A stretch of 64,000 nt of DNA from Leeuwenhoekiella nanhaiensis (GTDB lineage: Bacteria; Bacteroidota; Bacteroidia; Flavobacteriales; Flavobacteriaceae), in assembly GCF_002744755.1 (NCBI RefSeq), contig NZ_KZ319297.1, positions 39,796-103,795 of the forward strand. Direction: 5' to 3'. Under the pieces are notes generated by a model, which saw nothing but the letters and a program-made list of their open reading frames with translations, was not told the origin of the DNA and did not search any database. The position numbers and the translations under genes are program-made. Positions 42,399-51,680 of the stretch are shown piece after piece (positions within the stretch are counted from its first letter, which is position 1; the number at the start of each line of letters is the position of its first letter).

Positions 42399-43337
42399 CT
42401 AAAAATTGTAAACAACTTCAAGCTTATAGTCCTTCAAGGCTTTTCGGGCTTTATCAATATCTTCCGTAAAACCCAAAATGTAGCCACCACCACCAGAACC
42501 GCAAAGTTTCAGATAGTAATCGTTAGTGTCCAGGCCCTGCTTCCATAAGTCATGAAAGCTTGCAGGAATCATTGGTTTAAAATTACGAAGTACCGTTTTA
42601 GAAAGTTGCTTCACATTGCCAAAAAGCGACTTCACATCACCCTTGAGAAAATCCTCCACGCAGGCATCAGTATGTTTTACAAACTGATTTTTGATCATCT
42701 TACGAAAACCTTCCTGCTTCATGTTTTCCATAAAAATGTTGACCATAGGCGCAGTCTCTCCAACGCTACCGCTGTCTAACAAAAACACAGCGCCCTTACC
42801 ATCAGGAGTTTGGGATGGAATACCTGCCGGCTCAATATCATCTTTGCTATTGATTAAGATAGGAAGACTCAAATAACTGTTCAGCGGATCAAGACCGGAA
42901 GACTTACCGTGGAAAAAGGATTCCATCTCCCCAAAAATCTGCTTTAGTTTAAGCAGCTTTTCACGGGTAAGATTTTCAAGAACCGTAATCTTATCAAAAG
43001 CATATTTATCGTAGATCGAAGCTACCAGGGCCCCGCTGCTACCCACACCGTACCCCTGTGGAATGGTAGAATCAAAATACATTCCGGCTTCTACGTCCTG
43101 CTTCAATGATGCAATATCAAACTGAACCAAATCAGGCTTTTGCTGCTGAAGCTCTTCAAGGTAATTAGCAAAACGGGCAAGACTTTTGTTTGAAGCTTTG
43201 GCGACCTCATCAGGATTTTCGTCAACTTTTAAAGCCCCGTTGTAAAAATTGTACGGTATAGACAACCCCTTCGAGTTTTTGATAATGCCATACTCACCAA
43301 ACAATAAAATCTTAGAATAAAATAGAGGTCCTTTCAT
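42399..43337 (-). CDS. mvk: mevalonate kinase (GHMP kinase)
   Basis: A 312-residue GHMP-superfamily kinase. FYSKILLFGEYGII (about 5-18) is the N-terminal substrate-binding motif, PQGYGVGSSGALVASIYDKYA (about 92-112) the ATP-binding loop, and LCGSGGGGYILGFT (about 281-294) the C-terminal motif. It phosphorylates mevalonate. It lies 28 bp behind mvaD and ahead of the UbiA gene, as expected for an isoprenoid operon. A promoter box lies at the mvaD stop, so it may also be transcribed on its own. Confidence 0.9.
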   Translation of the reverse strand: MKGPLFYSKILLFGEYGIIKNSKGLSIPYNFYNGALKVDENPDEVAKASNKSLARFANYLEELQQQKPDLVQFDIASLKQDVEAGMYFDSTIPQGYGVGSSGALVASIYDKYAFDKITVLENLTREKLLKLKQIFGEMESFFHGKSSGLDPLNSYLSLPILINSKDDIEPAGIPSQTPDGKGAVFLLDSGSVGETAPMVNIFMENMKQEGFRKMIKNQFVKHTDACVEDFLKGDVKSLFGNVKQLSKTVLRNFKPMIPASFHDLWKQGLDTNDYYLKLCGSGGGGYILGFTEDIDKARKALKDYKLEVVYNF

Positions 43338-43360
43338 CAGGCTTAACTTATTAATAGAGG

Positions 43361-43368
43361 CAAAGTTA
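43361..43368 (-). promoter_or_regulatory. TAACTTTG -7 box of mvk at the end of mvaD
   Basis: Exact TAnnTTTG on the minus strand, overlapping the mvaD stop codon, predicted leader about 20 nt. Confidence 0.35.
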
Positions 43369-44448
43369 CAATTTTAAAGCTCCATCACCCACATTGTCAA
43401 AAATATAACGATTATCCTGACAATAAGAACTTAATTCAGATTTAACAAAATCTTGTACATCTTCACGATTGTTCTGAGGGAACAACACGTGAACATTAGC
43501 TCCTGCATCAAGCGTAAAACACACCGGGATTTTAGTTTCCCTGCGGTATTGCCAGAGCTCTTCGATGATTTTAAGCGTATTGGGTTTCATCAAAATAAAA
43601 TAGGGATTGCTGGTAAGCATCATGGCGTGCAGGGTTAAGGCCTCACTTTCCACAATATTTACAAACTGATCCAGGTCGCCGTTTTCCAAAACCGGAATAA
43701 GACTTGAAAGATTTTCAATCGCCTGATTAAAGCGACTGGGAGCATAGGCATGGTTATGCATCAAATTATGCCCCACCGTACTACTCACCTGCTTTTCTCC
43801 CTGATCAACCAGCAAAATTGCATCCTGATAATTATCAAATACTTCGTGTACCGCATAAGGATACGATACTCCATAAATATCGCTACTCCCTTTGATCTCC
43901 GGATGCTCACCCCAAACCACAAGAGGCCCTTTTAGTGAACGGCAACCGCTACCAGACCCCAGCCGTGCTATAAAAGAGGCTTTCTGATCAAAAGTTTTCT
44001 GACTCATCTGAGGATTAAGCTCACGCTCCATCTCCATCAAACAAAGAGCCAAAGCACTAAAACCACTGGCCGACGAAGCAATTCCTGAACTATGTGGAAA
44101 ACTGTTTGTGGTATCTATAGTAAAGGCATAGTCCCTTACAAAGGGTAAATATTCAACCACACGACCAAAAAACTGGTGGATTTTAGGCTCAAAACCCGGT
44201 TTGTGCTTACCGTCAAGAATTACTTTGAGTTCATAATCCTCTTTATGATTTGTACGCTCTTCCCAATTTAGAATTGTGGTTGTTCTACAGTTATTAAGTG
44301 TAAAACTGATCGATGGATTTTTAGGTATTTGCAGTCCATGTTTTCCCCAATACTTGATTAAAGCTATATTGCTTGGAGACTGATAACTAACCGACTGCGT
44401 CTGGAGTTTCCCATTAGACTTGCCGGGTAAAAATTTTGTAATTGTCAT
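43366..44448 (-). CDS. mvaD: diphosphomevalonate decarboxylase
   Basis: A 360-residue GHMP-fold enzyme that converts mevalonate diphosphate to isopentenyl diphosphate. I place the start at 44448 (MTITKFLPGK), not 288 bp upstream, because the extension is not homologous to the family and runs through the divergent tspO gene. A TATATTTG box lies 5 bp upstream of this ATG. Motifs are NIALIKYWGKHGLQIPKNPS (about 28-47), LGSGSGCRSLKGP (phosphate loop) and HSSGIASSASGFSALALCL. Length is close to the family's 330-360. Confidence 0.94.
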   Translation of the reverse strand: MTITKFLPGKSNGKLQTQSVSYQSPSNIALIKYWGKHGLQIPKNPSISFTLNNCRTTTILNWEERTNHKEDYELKVILDGKHKPGFEPKIHQFFGRVVEYLPFVRDYAFTIDTTNSFPHSSGIASSASGFSALALCLMEMERELNPQMSQKTFDQKASFIARLGSGSGCRSLKGPLVVWGEHPEIKGSSDIYGVSYPYAVHEVFDNYQDAILLVDQGEKQVSSTVGHNLMHNHAYAPSRFNQAIENLSSLIPVLENGDLDQFVNIVESEALTLHAMMLTSNPYFILMKPNTLKIIEELWQYRRETKIPVCFTLDAGANVHVLFPQNNREDVQDFVKSELSSYCQDNRYIFDNVGDGALKL

Positions 44449-44452
44449 AATG

Positions 44453-44460
44453 CAAATATA
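44453..44460 (-). promoter_or_regulatory. TATATTTG -7 box directly upstream of mvaD
   Basis: Exact TAnnTTTG ending 5 bp before the ATG, so the transcript should be leaderless or nearly so. Divergent from tspO. Confidence 0.55.
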
Positions 44461-44548
44461 AAGTCTCTGACTACATCTGAAAGTGGATGAGGCAATTTTA
44501 GAACCTATATACAGACATTTTTTATAAATTAGGCACAACGCAACAGCC

Positions 44549-45025
44549 ATGACAACACGTAAGACTCTCCACATACTTATCCCCGTTGCAGTTTGCCTGC
44601 TTGTAGCATTTTTGTCGGCCATTGCGACACAAACCAGCGTGAACACGTGGTATCCAGGCTTAAACAAACCGGCTTTCACACCTCCGTCGTGGCTCTTTGG
44701 CCCGGTATGGATAGTACTATACGTACTTATGGGCACCGCTGCCGGCTTAGTCTGGGATCGGGGTTTTTATCATAAATGGGTAAAGACGGCACTGTATCAC
44801 TTCGGATTTCAACTTATACTAAATGCTTCCTGGTCCTTGTTTTTCTTTGGTGGTAAGATGATTCTGCCTGCGCTGATTATAATAACCGGTCTTTTGATTT
44901 TTCTGTTTTTTACCTACAGATGGTTTAAAATCGTAAACCCAATAGCAGCCTATTTGTTGATACCCTACATCATCTGGGTGGGTTTTGCCACTGCGCTAAA
45001 TTTTGAAATCTGGCGCCTTAACTAG
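44549..45025 (+). CDS. tspO: TspO/MBR family protein
   Basis: A 158-residue membrane protein with five helices. The TspO motifs WYPGLNKPAFTPPSWLFGPVW (first loop, about 34-54), FQLILNASWSLFFF (about 92-105) and PYIIWVGFATALNFEIWRLN (end) are complete. TspO proteins bind tetrapyrroles and are regulated by oxygen, light or stress. It is divergent from mvaD with about 100 bp between. It overlaps the 3' end of the convergent flavoprotein by 8 bp. Confidence 0.95.
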   Translation: MTTRKTLHILIPVAVCLLVAFLSAIATQTSVNTWYPGLNKPAFTPPSWLFGPVWIVLYVLMGTAAGLVWDRGFYHKWVKTALYHFGFQLILNASWSLFFFGGKMILPALIIITGLLIFLFFTYRWFKIVNPIAAYLLIPYIIWVGFATALNFEIWRLN

Positions 45026-46289
45026 CAGCCATTTCAGAAACTCTTCGGGCAATATCGCGGGCAGCTATAAAACCCCCTGTCCAGGCATTTTGAAAGTTGA
45101 ATCCTCCCGTAATCGCATCTATATTCAGAACCTCCCCTACTAAATATAGATTGTTATAGTTCTTAGACCTAAAACTTCTAAAATCGATCTCTTTCAGGTC
45201 AACACCTCCGGCAGTTACAAATTCTTCTTTAAAGGTACTTTTTCCGCTAACGCGAAAAATCCCCCGATTCAATTCATGACTCAGAGATGTGATTTCCGCC
45301 GCGCTTAAATCAGCCCACTTCTTACCCGGTGTAATATCTGAAGATTCGACCAGACGCTGCCACAGTCGCTTGGGTATATCCAAAGGAGCATAAGTAGAAA
45401 TCTGTTGCTTAGCTAAATCAAATCGAAACTGATTAAGCTGCTCACTCGCTTCCTCTAAAGACAGCTCTGGCAACCAATTAATCAGAATTTTGAATTGATA
45501 CCTCAATTCGTTTAAAGTCCGTGCACCCCAGGCCGATAATTTAAGAATTCCCGGACCGCTTAAACCCCAATGCGTAATCAAGACCTGACCCTGCGCCTCA
45601 CCATCAAATACGCCCCCCTTTTCCATTTTAACAGCATTACCGTCCAGATCCAGTAACGAAACAACCGCATTCGTACTAAGGCCGGCAAGACCCTTTATAC
45701 GGTCATCCGTTATATTAAATGTAAATAAAGAGGGCACCTGTGGTTCAATACCAAAATCCATCTCTTTCAGAATTTGCAGGATTTTGGGATTACTCCCGGT
45801 AGCTATAATCAGGTATTGCGATGTGAATTTCTGACCTTTAGAATGCACGCACCAATTGGAGCCCTGCTGTTCAAATTTAATTACTGAAGTCTTTTTAAAT
45901 ACAGTAATGTCATATTTGGCAGCTTGTTCGGTAAAGCAATTTATGATGCTTTGCGAACTATCTGAAACCGGGAAAACCCGTCCATCCTCTTCAATTTTGA
46001 GTGAAACACCCAAATCTTCAAACCACTGCATGGTGTCTCCCGTCATAAAAGAATGGAAAGGCCCCAGCAATTCCTGCCTGCCCCGAGGATAATGTCCGCT
46101 TAATGGTTTAGGCTCAAAAACCGCGTGGGTTACATTACAACGACCACCACCCGAAATACGTACTTTTTCTAATACCTCAGCACCTCTTTCTAAAATTGCA
46201 ATTTTTAAATGAGGCTGAAGTTGCGCACAATTTATCGCTGAAAAAAAACCCGAAGCACCTCCTCCTATTACTATAATATCAAAATTCAT
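45018..46289 (-). CDS. BaiN/HI0933-type NAD(P)/FAD-dependent oxidoreductase
   Basis: A 423-residue flavoprotein. The FAD-binding IIVIGGGASGFFSAINCA (about 5-22) is followed by the HI0933 signature VRISGGGRCNVTHA (about 42-55). The C-terminal GGVDLKEIDFRSFRSKNYNN and DAITGGFNFQNAWTGGFIAA are typical of this group. The substrate is unknown. A TATCTTTG box lies directly upstream of the ATG, predicting a leaderless mRNA. Confidence 0.92.
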   Translation of the reverse strand: MNFDIIVIGGGASGFFSAINCAQLQPHLKIAILERGAEVLEKVRISGGGRCNVTHAVFEPKPLSGHYPRGRQELLGPFHSFMTGDTMQWFEDLGVSLKIEEDGRVFPVSDSSQSIINCFTEQAAKYDITVFKKTSVIKFEQQGSNWCVHSKGQKFTSQYLIIATGSNPKILQILKEMDFGIEPQVPSLFTFNITDDRIKGLAGLSTNAVVSLLDLDGNAVKMEKGGVFDGEAQGQVLITHWGLSGPGILKLSAWGARTLNELRYQFKILINWLPELSLEEASEQLNQFRFDLAKQQISTYAPLDIPKRLWQRLVESSDITPGKKWADLSAAEITSLSHELNRGIFRVSGKSTFKEEFVTAGGVDLKEIDFRSFRSKNYNNLYLVGEVLNIDAITGGFNFQNAWTGGFIAARDIARRVSEMAAS

Positions 46290-46293
46290 TCTG

Positions 46294-46301
46294 CAAAGAT
46301 A
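46294..46301 (-). promoter_or_regulatory. TATCTTTG -7 box of the BaiN-type gene
   Basis: Exact TAnnTTTG ending 4 bp before the ATG at 46289. Transcription would start at about the ATG. Confidence 0.55.
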
Positions 46302-46683
46302 CTATTAGGATTAAATCCTGACGAAAATTGATTTCAAAGTCATTTTTACTTAATCGATTTAGCCTCTTTATTCATAACGGATTCACATTTCTTTAACGCC
46401 TCTATTTTCAAAAATTGACGTTTCTGTACCTTAAAAATGATTTTTCAGACTGTCTAATTACGAGAAAATGGCAAAATTTAACATTTCATCCAAGTTATTT
46501 CTGACTAAAATTAGGCCAAGCTCCTCACGCGCTGATTTTCAGCCTATCCGAAAAAGCCTTGAAGATTTGATAAATTTTTCACTATATTTTACCAACTCAT
46601 TAAATATTTACTAAATAATTGTCAATAAACGTATAATTTACAGTTTTCTTAACTATATCGATTTCGTTACTTAAACGTTATAG

Positions 46684-46717
46684 TTGCCGTTATTTGATAA
46701 TTATTTATATAAATTTG
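46684..46717 (+). promoter_or_regulatory. susC promoter (TTG N23 TAAATTTG)
   Basis: TTG at 46684-46686 and TAAATTTG at 46710-46717, with start about 46724, leaving a leader of about 49 nt. Confidence 0.5.
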
Positions 46718-46772
46718 AGCACCAAGAAACACTTTTGGAAAACCAAATAATTCAATTAAAAATTTCAAACTT

Positions 46773-49700
46773 ATGAAGCATGTAATACTTAGAGGTATGT
46801 TGTTTTTTGCTTCGCTCTTACTGGCAGGTATAGCGAATGCGCAAACAGTTACCGGGACAGTATCGGAGCCTAACGGCCCATTACCAGGCGCAAACGTTCT
46901 TGTGAAAGGAACAACAAATGGTACTACAACAGATTTTGACGGTAACTATACCTTAAATAATGTACCCTCTGATGCCACACTGGTTTTCAGTTATGTAGGT
47001 TTTGCACAGCAGGAAGTTGCTGTAAATGGAAGGTCTACTGTAAATGTAACATTAGAAGAAGATGCTGCTGCTCTTGAAGAAGTTGTAGTAATCGGTTATG
47101 GTACAACCACAGTACGTGATGCTACCGGTTCTGTTTCTTCTGTAACAGCAGAAGAATTTAACCAGGGCGCAATAGCTTCTCCCGAACAACTTATTCAAGG
47201 TAAAACTGCGGGGGTTAACATTTCTCAGAATAGTGGTGAGCCTGGTGCTGGAAATAATATTCGTATCAGGGGTTCAAACTCTATCCGTTCAAACAACAAC
47301 CCTCTTTTCGTAGTTGATGGTATTCCACTTTCAGGTGAATCAACCACTCCTTCAGGAGGTGATATTATTAATGGTGCTAACGCAACCAGAAACCCGTTAA
47401 ACTTTATCAACCCTAACGATATCGAGAGCATTTCTATATTGAAAGATGCTTCTGCTACAGCAATCTACGGTTCTCGTGGAGCGAATGGAGTAGTAATCGT
47501 TACTACTAAAAGTGGTCGCGGTGCTCAGGGAGGTGTTTTTGAGTTTTCTACTAATATGAGTTTCTCTGCTCCGGCAAGAGAATATGACCTTTTCAATGCT
47601 CAACAATTTCTTGCAAATACTGCAGAGTTGAGAGGGCAGGATATTGCTAATGATCTTGATTTTGGTAATGATACTGATTGGCAGGATTATATTACCCGTT
47701 CAACAATATCTACGAATAACAACCTTTCGTATTCGAACAACTACAACTCAGGTAATATTCGCGCAACCGTAAGTTATGGTAATATTGAAGGGGTAATCCA
47801 AAATTCATCTCAGGAGCGTATCACTACACGTCTTAATGCTAATCAACGCTTTTTTGATGATAAATTAAGTTTTGCATTACAGGCATCGTATTCTCGCGTA
47901 AATGATGAAGCACCTCCTATTAGTGGTCAGGGTGGAGCTAGCGGTAACCTTATTGGTGCTGCTTATTCAGCTAACCCTACCTGGCCTGCTGATCCTGAAT
48001 TCTTCTTTGCAGGAAACCTTTTGAACCCCGCAAACTATTTGAATAATTACAATGCAAACACAGAAACAGACAGATATTTAATCAACCTGTCTACGGAGTA
48101 CAAATTTACTGATGCAATTACGGGTAAAGTAAGTTTAGGTTATGATAACTCAGACGCTGCTGCACAAGCTTCTGTATCTCCAAACATCAACAACTTTAAC
48201 CGTGTAACTGACAACGGTCAGGCTTCTTACAATACTCTAGAAAACACAAGCAAGTTATTAGAAGCTACTCTTCGTTATGCTAAAGAATTTGACAATTTCA
48301 AAATTGACGCACTTGCAGGTTATTCATTCCAGGATTTTAGACGTCAGGGATTTAGTTCTCAAGGTTATGGTTCTCCTGTAACCGACCTATTAGATATGCA
48401 GGATGCCTTAAGAGGTGCTGTAAATGATCTTCGTGGCAGAATCAATGTGCCTTATCAGCAATTTGGTTATGACAGCAACGGGGCTAATACATTCCTAAAC
48501 TCACTTGTTCCTTTTGACGATAGCGGTGTATTACCATCCTTTACCGGCGTTTACGAGTCTCTTTGGTTAGACACTTTTGACAATACAGACGAGTTACAGT
48601 CGTATTTTGCTCGATTACAATTTACATTTTCTGAAAAATACTTACTTACAGCGACGATGAGAGCTGATGGTTCTTCTCGTTTTGGTGGAAACAATAAATA
48701 TGGATATTTCCCTTCTGCGGCATTCGCATGGCAGTTAGGTGACGAAGATTTCATTGGCGATGCGTTCTCAACTCTTAAATTGAGAATTGGTGCAGGTTCT
48801 ACTGGTAACCAGGAAGGTTTAGGCTATGCTCAGTATTTAAACAGACAGCGTTTTGGCGGTCCTGGTATTACTGATGACGGTACGGTGAACAGACCAGGTC
48901 TTGAAACTGTTGCGGTTCAGAACCCTGATCTTAAATGGGAATCTACAATAGACCTAAACTTTGGTATCGACTTCGGATTTAATAATGACCGTTTAAATGG
49001 ATCACTTGATCTGTATCGTAAAGCAACAAGAGATCTACTTTTTAGATCTCCTGCTCCTGCTCCTGCATTTGATCCTTTCCGATTTGTTAACCTTGAAGAT
49101 GGAGAGGTTATAAATAAGGGTGTGGAATTGGCTCTTAACTACGATTTTATTCAAACCGAAGATGTAAACTTCTCGGCTTCTTTCAACATTTCTTATAACC
49201 ATAACGAGGTAACAGGTTTAAATGGAGCTGTTGCAAACTTTGGTGAAGTAAACGGACCTGGTCTTACCGGGGCATTTGTTCAAAGACTTGGTGAAGGCAG
49301 ATCATTATTCTCCTATTATATGGCAGAATATGCTGAAGATGCAAATGGAAACCCAAATTTCTCTGCAGATGACAAAGATTTTGTAGGTAAAGATGCATTA
49401 CCAGACTGGAACACCGGTTTGTCTTTAAATTTGAGTGTTAAGAATTGGGACTTTTCTACGTTCTTCACTGGTCAGTTCGGGTTCTATGTGTATAACAACA
49501 CTGCAAACGCATTCCTTAACAGACCAACATTCTTAACTTCAAGAAATGCTACACCTGATGGTTTAGCATTGGTTTCACAGGAAGTTTCTACTCTTTATTT
49601 AGAGAGCGGTGATTTTGTAAGACTTCAGAACGCCTCAGTAGGATACAACATTCCGATGCGTGATGGTTCTGCAATACAGTCTTTACGTGTAAATGTTACG

Positions 49701-49859
49701 GGGCAAAACTTGTTGTTAATTACAGGGTACAGTGGCCTAGATCCTGAAGTTTCGTCTTCAACTGGCGACTTTGGTAGCGGTATTCCTAGTGCGGGTATTG
49801 ATTATACATCATTCCCGAGACCTACAACCGTTACTGTTGGCTTAAATGCAAGATTTTAA
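46773..49859 (+). CDS. SusC/RagA family TonB-linked outer-membrane receptor
   Basis: A 1,028-residue outer-membrane transporter. Signal peptide about 1-24, ending ANAQ. A CarboxypepD_reg domain (about 26-100, DFDGNYTLNNVPSDATLVFS), then the TonB box-like EEVVVIGYGT (about 103-112) typical of SusC. The plug follows (IASPEQLIQGKTAGVNI, about 129), with RGSNSIRSNNNPLFVVDGIP and ATAIYGSRGANGVVIVTTKSG. The barrel ends with a terminal Phe (VTVGLNARF). It works with the SusD lipoprotein 19 bp downstream. Codon usage looks optimised compared with the VCBS genes, as for abundant proteins. Ligand unknown. Confidence 0.97.
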   Translation: MKHVILRGMLFFASLLLAGIANAQTVTGTVSEPNGPLPGANVLVKGTTNGTTTDFDGNYTLNNVPSDATLVFSYVGFAQQEVAVNGRSTVNVTLEEDAAALEEVVVIGYGTTTVRDATGSVSSVTAEEFNQGAIASPEQLIQGKTAGVNISQNSGEPGAGNNIRIRGSNSIRSNNNPLFVVDGIPLSGESTTPSGGDIINGANATRNPLNFINPNDIESISILKDASATAIYGSRGANGVVIVTTKSGRGAQGGVFEFSTNMSFSAPAREYDLFNAQQFLANTAELRGQDIANDLDFGNDTDWQDYITRSTISTNNNLSYSNNYNSGNIRATVSYGNIEGVIQNSSQERITTRLNANQRFFDDKLSFALQASYSRVNDEAPPISGQGGASGNLIGAAYSANPTWPADPEFFFAGNLLNPANYLNNYNANTETDRYLINLSTEYKFTDAITGKVSLGYDNSDAAAQASVSPNINNFNRVTDNGQASYNTLENTSKLLEATLRYAKEFDNFKIDALAGYSFQDFRRQGFSSQGYGSPVTDLLDMQDALRGAVNDLRGRINVPYQQFGYDSNGANTFLNSLVPFDDSGVLPSFTGVYESLWLDTFDNTDELQSYFARLQFTFSEKYLLTATMRADGSSRFGGNNKYGYFPSAAFAWQLGDEDFIGDAFSTLKLRIGAGSTGNQEGLGYAQYLNRQRFGGPGITDDGTVNRPGLETVAVQNPDLKWESTIDLNFGIDFGFNNDRLNGSLDLYRKATRDLLFRSPAPAPAFDPFRFVNLEDGEVINKGVELALNYDFIQTEDVNFSASFNISYNHNEVTGLNGAVANFGEVNGPGLTGAFVQRLGEGRSLFSYYMAEYAEDANGNPNFSADDKDFVGKDALPDWNTGLSLNLSVKNWDFSTFFTGQFGFYVYNNTANAFLNRPTFLTSRNATPDGLALVSQEVSTLYLESGDFVRLQNASVGYNIPMRDGSAIQSLRVNVTGQNLLLITGYSGLDPEVSSSTGDFGSGIPSAGIDYTSFPRPTTVTVGLNARF

Positions 49860-49878
49860 TCTTAAAAAAATTGATAAA

Positions 49879-51501
49879 ATGAAAAGACTAAACAAATTTA
49901 AATTGGTTTTTCTCAGTATCTTAACGGTTACAGCTTTTAGTGCCTGTACCGATCTGGAAATTGAGGAGACAGATTCGATACTTACCGATGGCTTTACAGG
50001 CATCCCTACTGCTGAAGAAGCAACAAGTACTGTAAGTGGCATGTATAATAATATTAGAGGATACGTCGGAGATCAGGCCAACCTATATGCTCTTAGTGAA
50101 GTTACTACTGATGCGCAATTGGTTCCTACCCGTGGTTCAGACTGGGGTGACAATGGGATTTGGAGACAACTTCACCAACATACCTGGACTGCAGATCACC
50201 AGTATATCAGAACAGTATTTGATCAATGGAACGAGCTGCAATTGACCGCCAGTACAGTACTTGATGAACGATCAGCTTCTGACGCCGATGCTCGAGCACA
50301 AGCCTCTTTCTTAAGAGCCCTAGGGATGTTTGTAATTCTGGATAATTTTGGTCAGGTTCCATTTAGAGATACCACTGCTGATCCACGTGAAAATCCTGAA
50401 GTTCTAACTGGTGCAGATGCTGTGGCTTTCATCGCTTCTGATTTACAAAATGCTATTTCTGGTTTACCAAGTTCTTCTGCCGGAGACGACAACCCGCGTG
50501 CAACAAAGGCAGCTGCACGTTACCTTTTGGCTAAACTTCATTTGAACAGACACATCTATGAAGGAACAGGAAGTCCTGCCGCTTCAGATATGAATGAAGT
50601 TATCTCTTTAGTTGACGATATTGAAGGAGATGGATACGCATTACAGGATGGTTATTTTGAAATGTTTGAGCCTTCTGCTGATACTGAAACCATTTGGTAT
50701 GTAGACACATCAACAGGTAACCGTATCTGGAATACGCTACATTATAATTTCACGCACCCTGATAACACTGGTGGTGGTTGGAATGGTTTTGCTACACTTG
50801 CTGAATACTATGATCTTTTTGAAGGTCCTGCTAACTCTAACAACCCAGGTGAAGGACAGGAAGAGCGCAGAGGTTTCGTAGCACAAGGTGGTGTAACCTT
50901 TACTGGACAGGAATTTATGACTGATACGGATAACGATGGATTTGCCGATGCTTCAAACGTGGGTTACGGTTTCTTAATTGGTCAGCAATATGCCTTAAAT
51001 GGAGACCCTCTTACCGATAGAGGTAATGTGCCATTACAATTTAAACGTGATTTTGTTGACGCTGGTACTGGTCAACCGAGTCTTGTTGAAAACGGCGAGC
51101 AAACAGGGATTCGTGTAATTAAATACAACCCAAGAAACGGTGCCTTCAGAGAGCACGAAATTTTCTTCCGTTACTCAGATGCTTACCTGATGAAAATTGA
51201 AGCCATTCACAATGGTGGGACCAGTACTGATAACGCACTAGCTCTTATGAATGCATTAAGAACAGTAAGAGACGCAACTCCACTTACAACTTTAACCGAT
51301 CAGGATATTATTGATGAAAGAGGACGTGAGTTATATTGTGAATTTTGGAGACGTAATGACTTGATTCGTTTTGGTCAATACACCAAAGACTGGGCATTTA
51401 AAGATCCATCTGCAGTAGGTAATACAGACAAGAATTTGTTCCCAATACCTAATACTCAGGTTATCCTTAACCCTAATTTAGTTCAAAACCCAGGTTACTA
51501 A
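49879..51501 (+). CDS. RagB/SusD family lipoprotein
   Basis: A 540-residue surface lipoprotein that caps the SusC barrel. Start at ATG 49879 (MKRLNKFKLVFLS), as the eleven upstream residues overlap the susC end and break the signal peptide. Lipobox FSACTD (Cys22), with acidic residues afterwards (TDLEIEETD), an export-to-surface signal in Bacteroidota. RagB/SusD N-terminal domain (about 30-250) with ARAQASFLRALGMFVILDNF. The C-terminus has RGRELYCEFWRRNDLIRFGQ (about 495) and NLFPIPNTQVILNPNLVQNP, both family hallmarks. Ends with a clean terminator. Confidence 0.96.
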   Translation: MKRLNKFKLVFLSILTVTAFSACTDLEIEETDSILTDGFTGIPTAEEATSTVSGMYNNIRGYVGDQANLYALSEVTTDAQLVPTRGSDWGDNGIWRQLHQHTWTADHQYIRTVFDQWNELQLTASTVLDERSASDADARAQASFLRALGMFVILDNFGQVPFRDTTADPRENPEVLTGADAVAFIASDLQNAISGLPSSSAGDDNPRATKAAARYLLAKLHLNRHIYEGTGSPAASDMNEVISLVDDIEGDGYALQDGYFEMFEPSADTETIWYVDTSTGNRIWNTLHYNFTHPDNTGGGWNGFATLAEYYDLFEGPANSNNPGEGQEERRGFVAQGGVTFTGQEFMTDTDNDGFADASNVGYGFLIGQQYALNGDPLTDRGNVPLQFKRDFVDAGTGQPSLVENGEQTGIRVIKYNPRNGAFREHEIFFRYSDAYLMKIEAIHNGGTSTDNALALMNALRTVRDATPLTTLTDQDIIDERGRELYCEFWRRNDLIRFGQYTKDWAFKDPSAVGNTDKNLFPIPNTQVILNPNLVQNPGY

Positions 51502-51523
51502 ATTTTAGAATTTGCCAAATACT

Positions 51524-51557
51524 AAAAGAGGGTCATTTTTTAAATGATCCTCTTTTT
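51524..51557 (+). terminator. intrinsic terminator after SusD
   Basis: Stem AAAGAGGGTCATTT with AAATGATCCTCTTTTT (one GU pair), loop of TTT, followed by T-tract. It separates susCD from the three VCBS genes. Confidence 0.85.
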
Positions 51558-51680
51558 AAATTTTAGAAAGCACTCATTTAGAGTAGCAAAAACATTTAAC
51601 GAGTACTATATAAAGTCTATACAGCCTTTTAGAATTGGCTGCGTTGTACCTATATTTCCCCAAATTTTAGAACACCCTTC

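Larger units (their letters stand above)
46290..46772. other. 483-bp AT-rich divergent spacer with promoters
   Basis: Non-coding by composition. It holds the minus-strand box for the flavoprotein at 46294-46301 and the plus-strand promoter of susC at 46684-46717. No hairpin, tRNA or convincing small ORF is visible. A long spacer before a SusC gene usually contains regulator-binding sites. I could not define one by eye. Confidence 0.6.

Noticed and set aside
44449..44736. 96-codon N-terminal extension of mvaD
   Set aside because: Covers the promoter box and the divergent tspO gene, and is unrelated to the family. Start placed at 44448.
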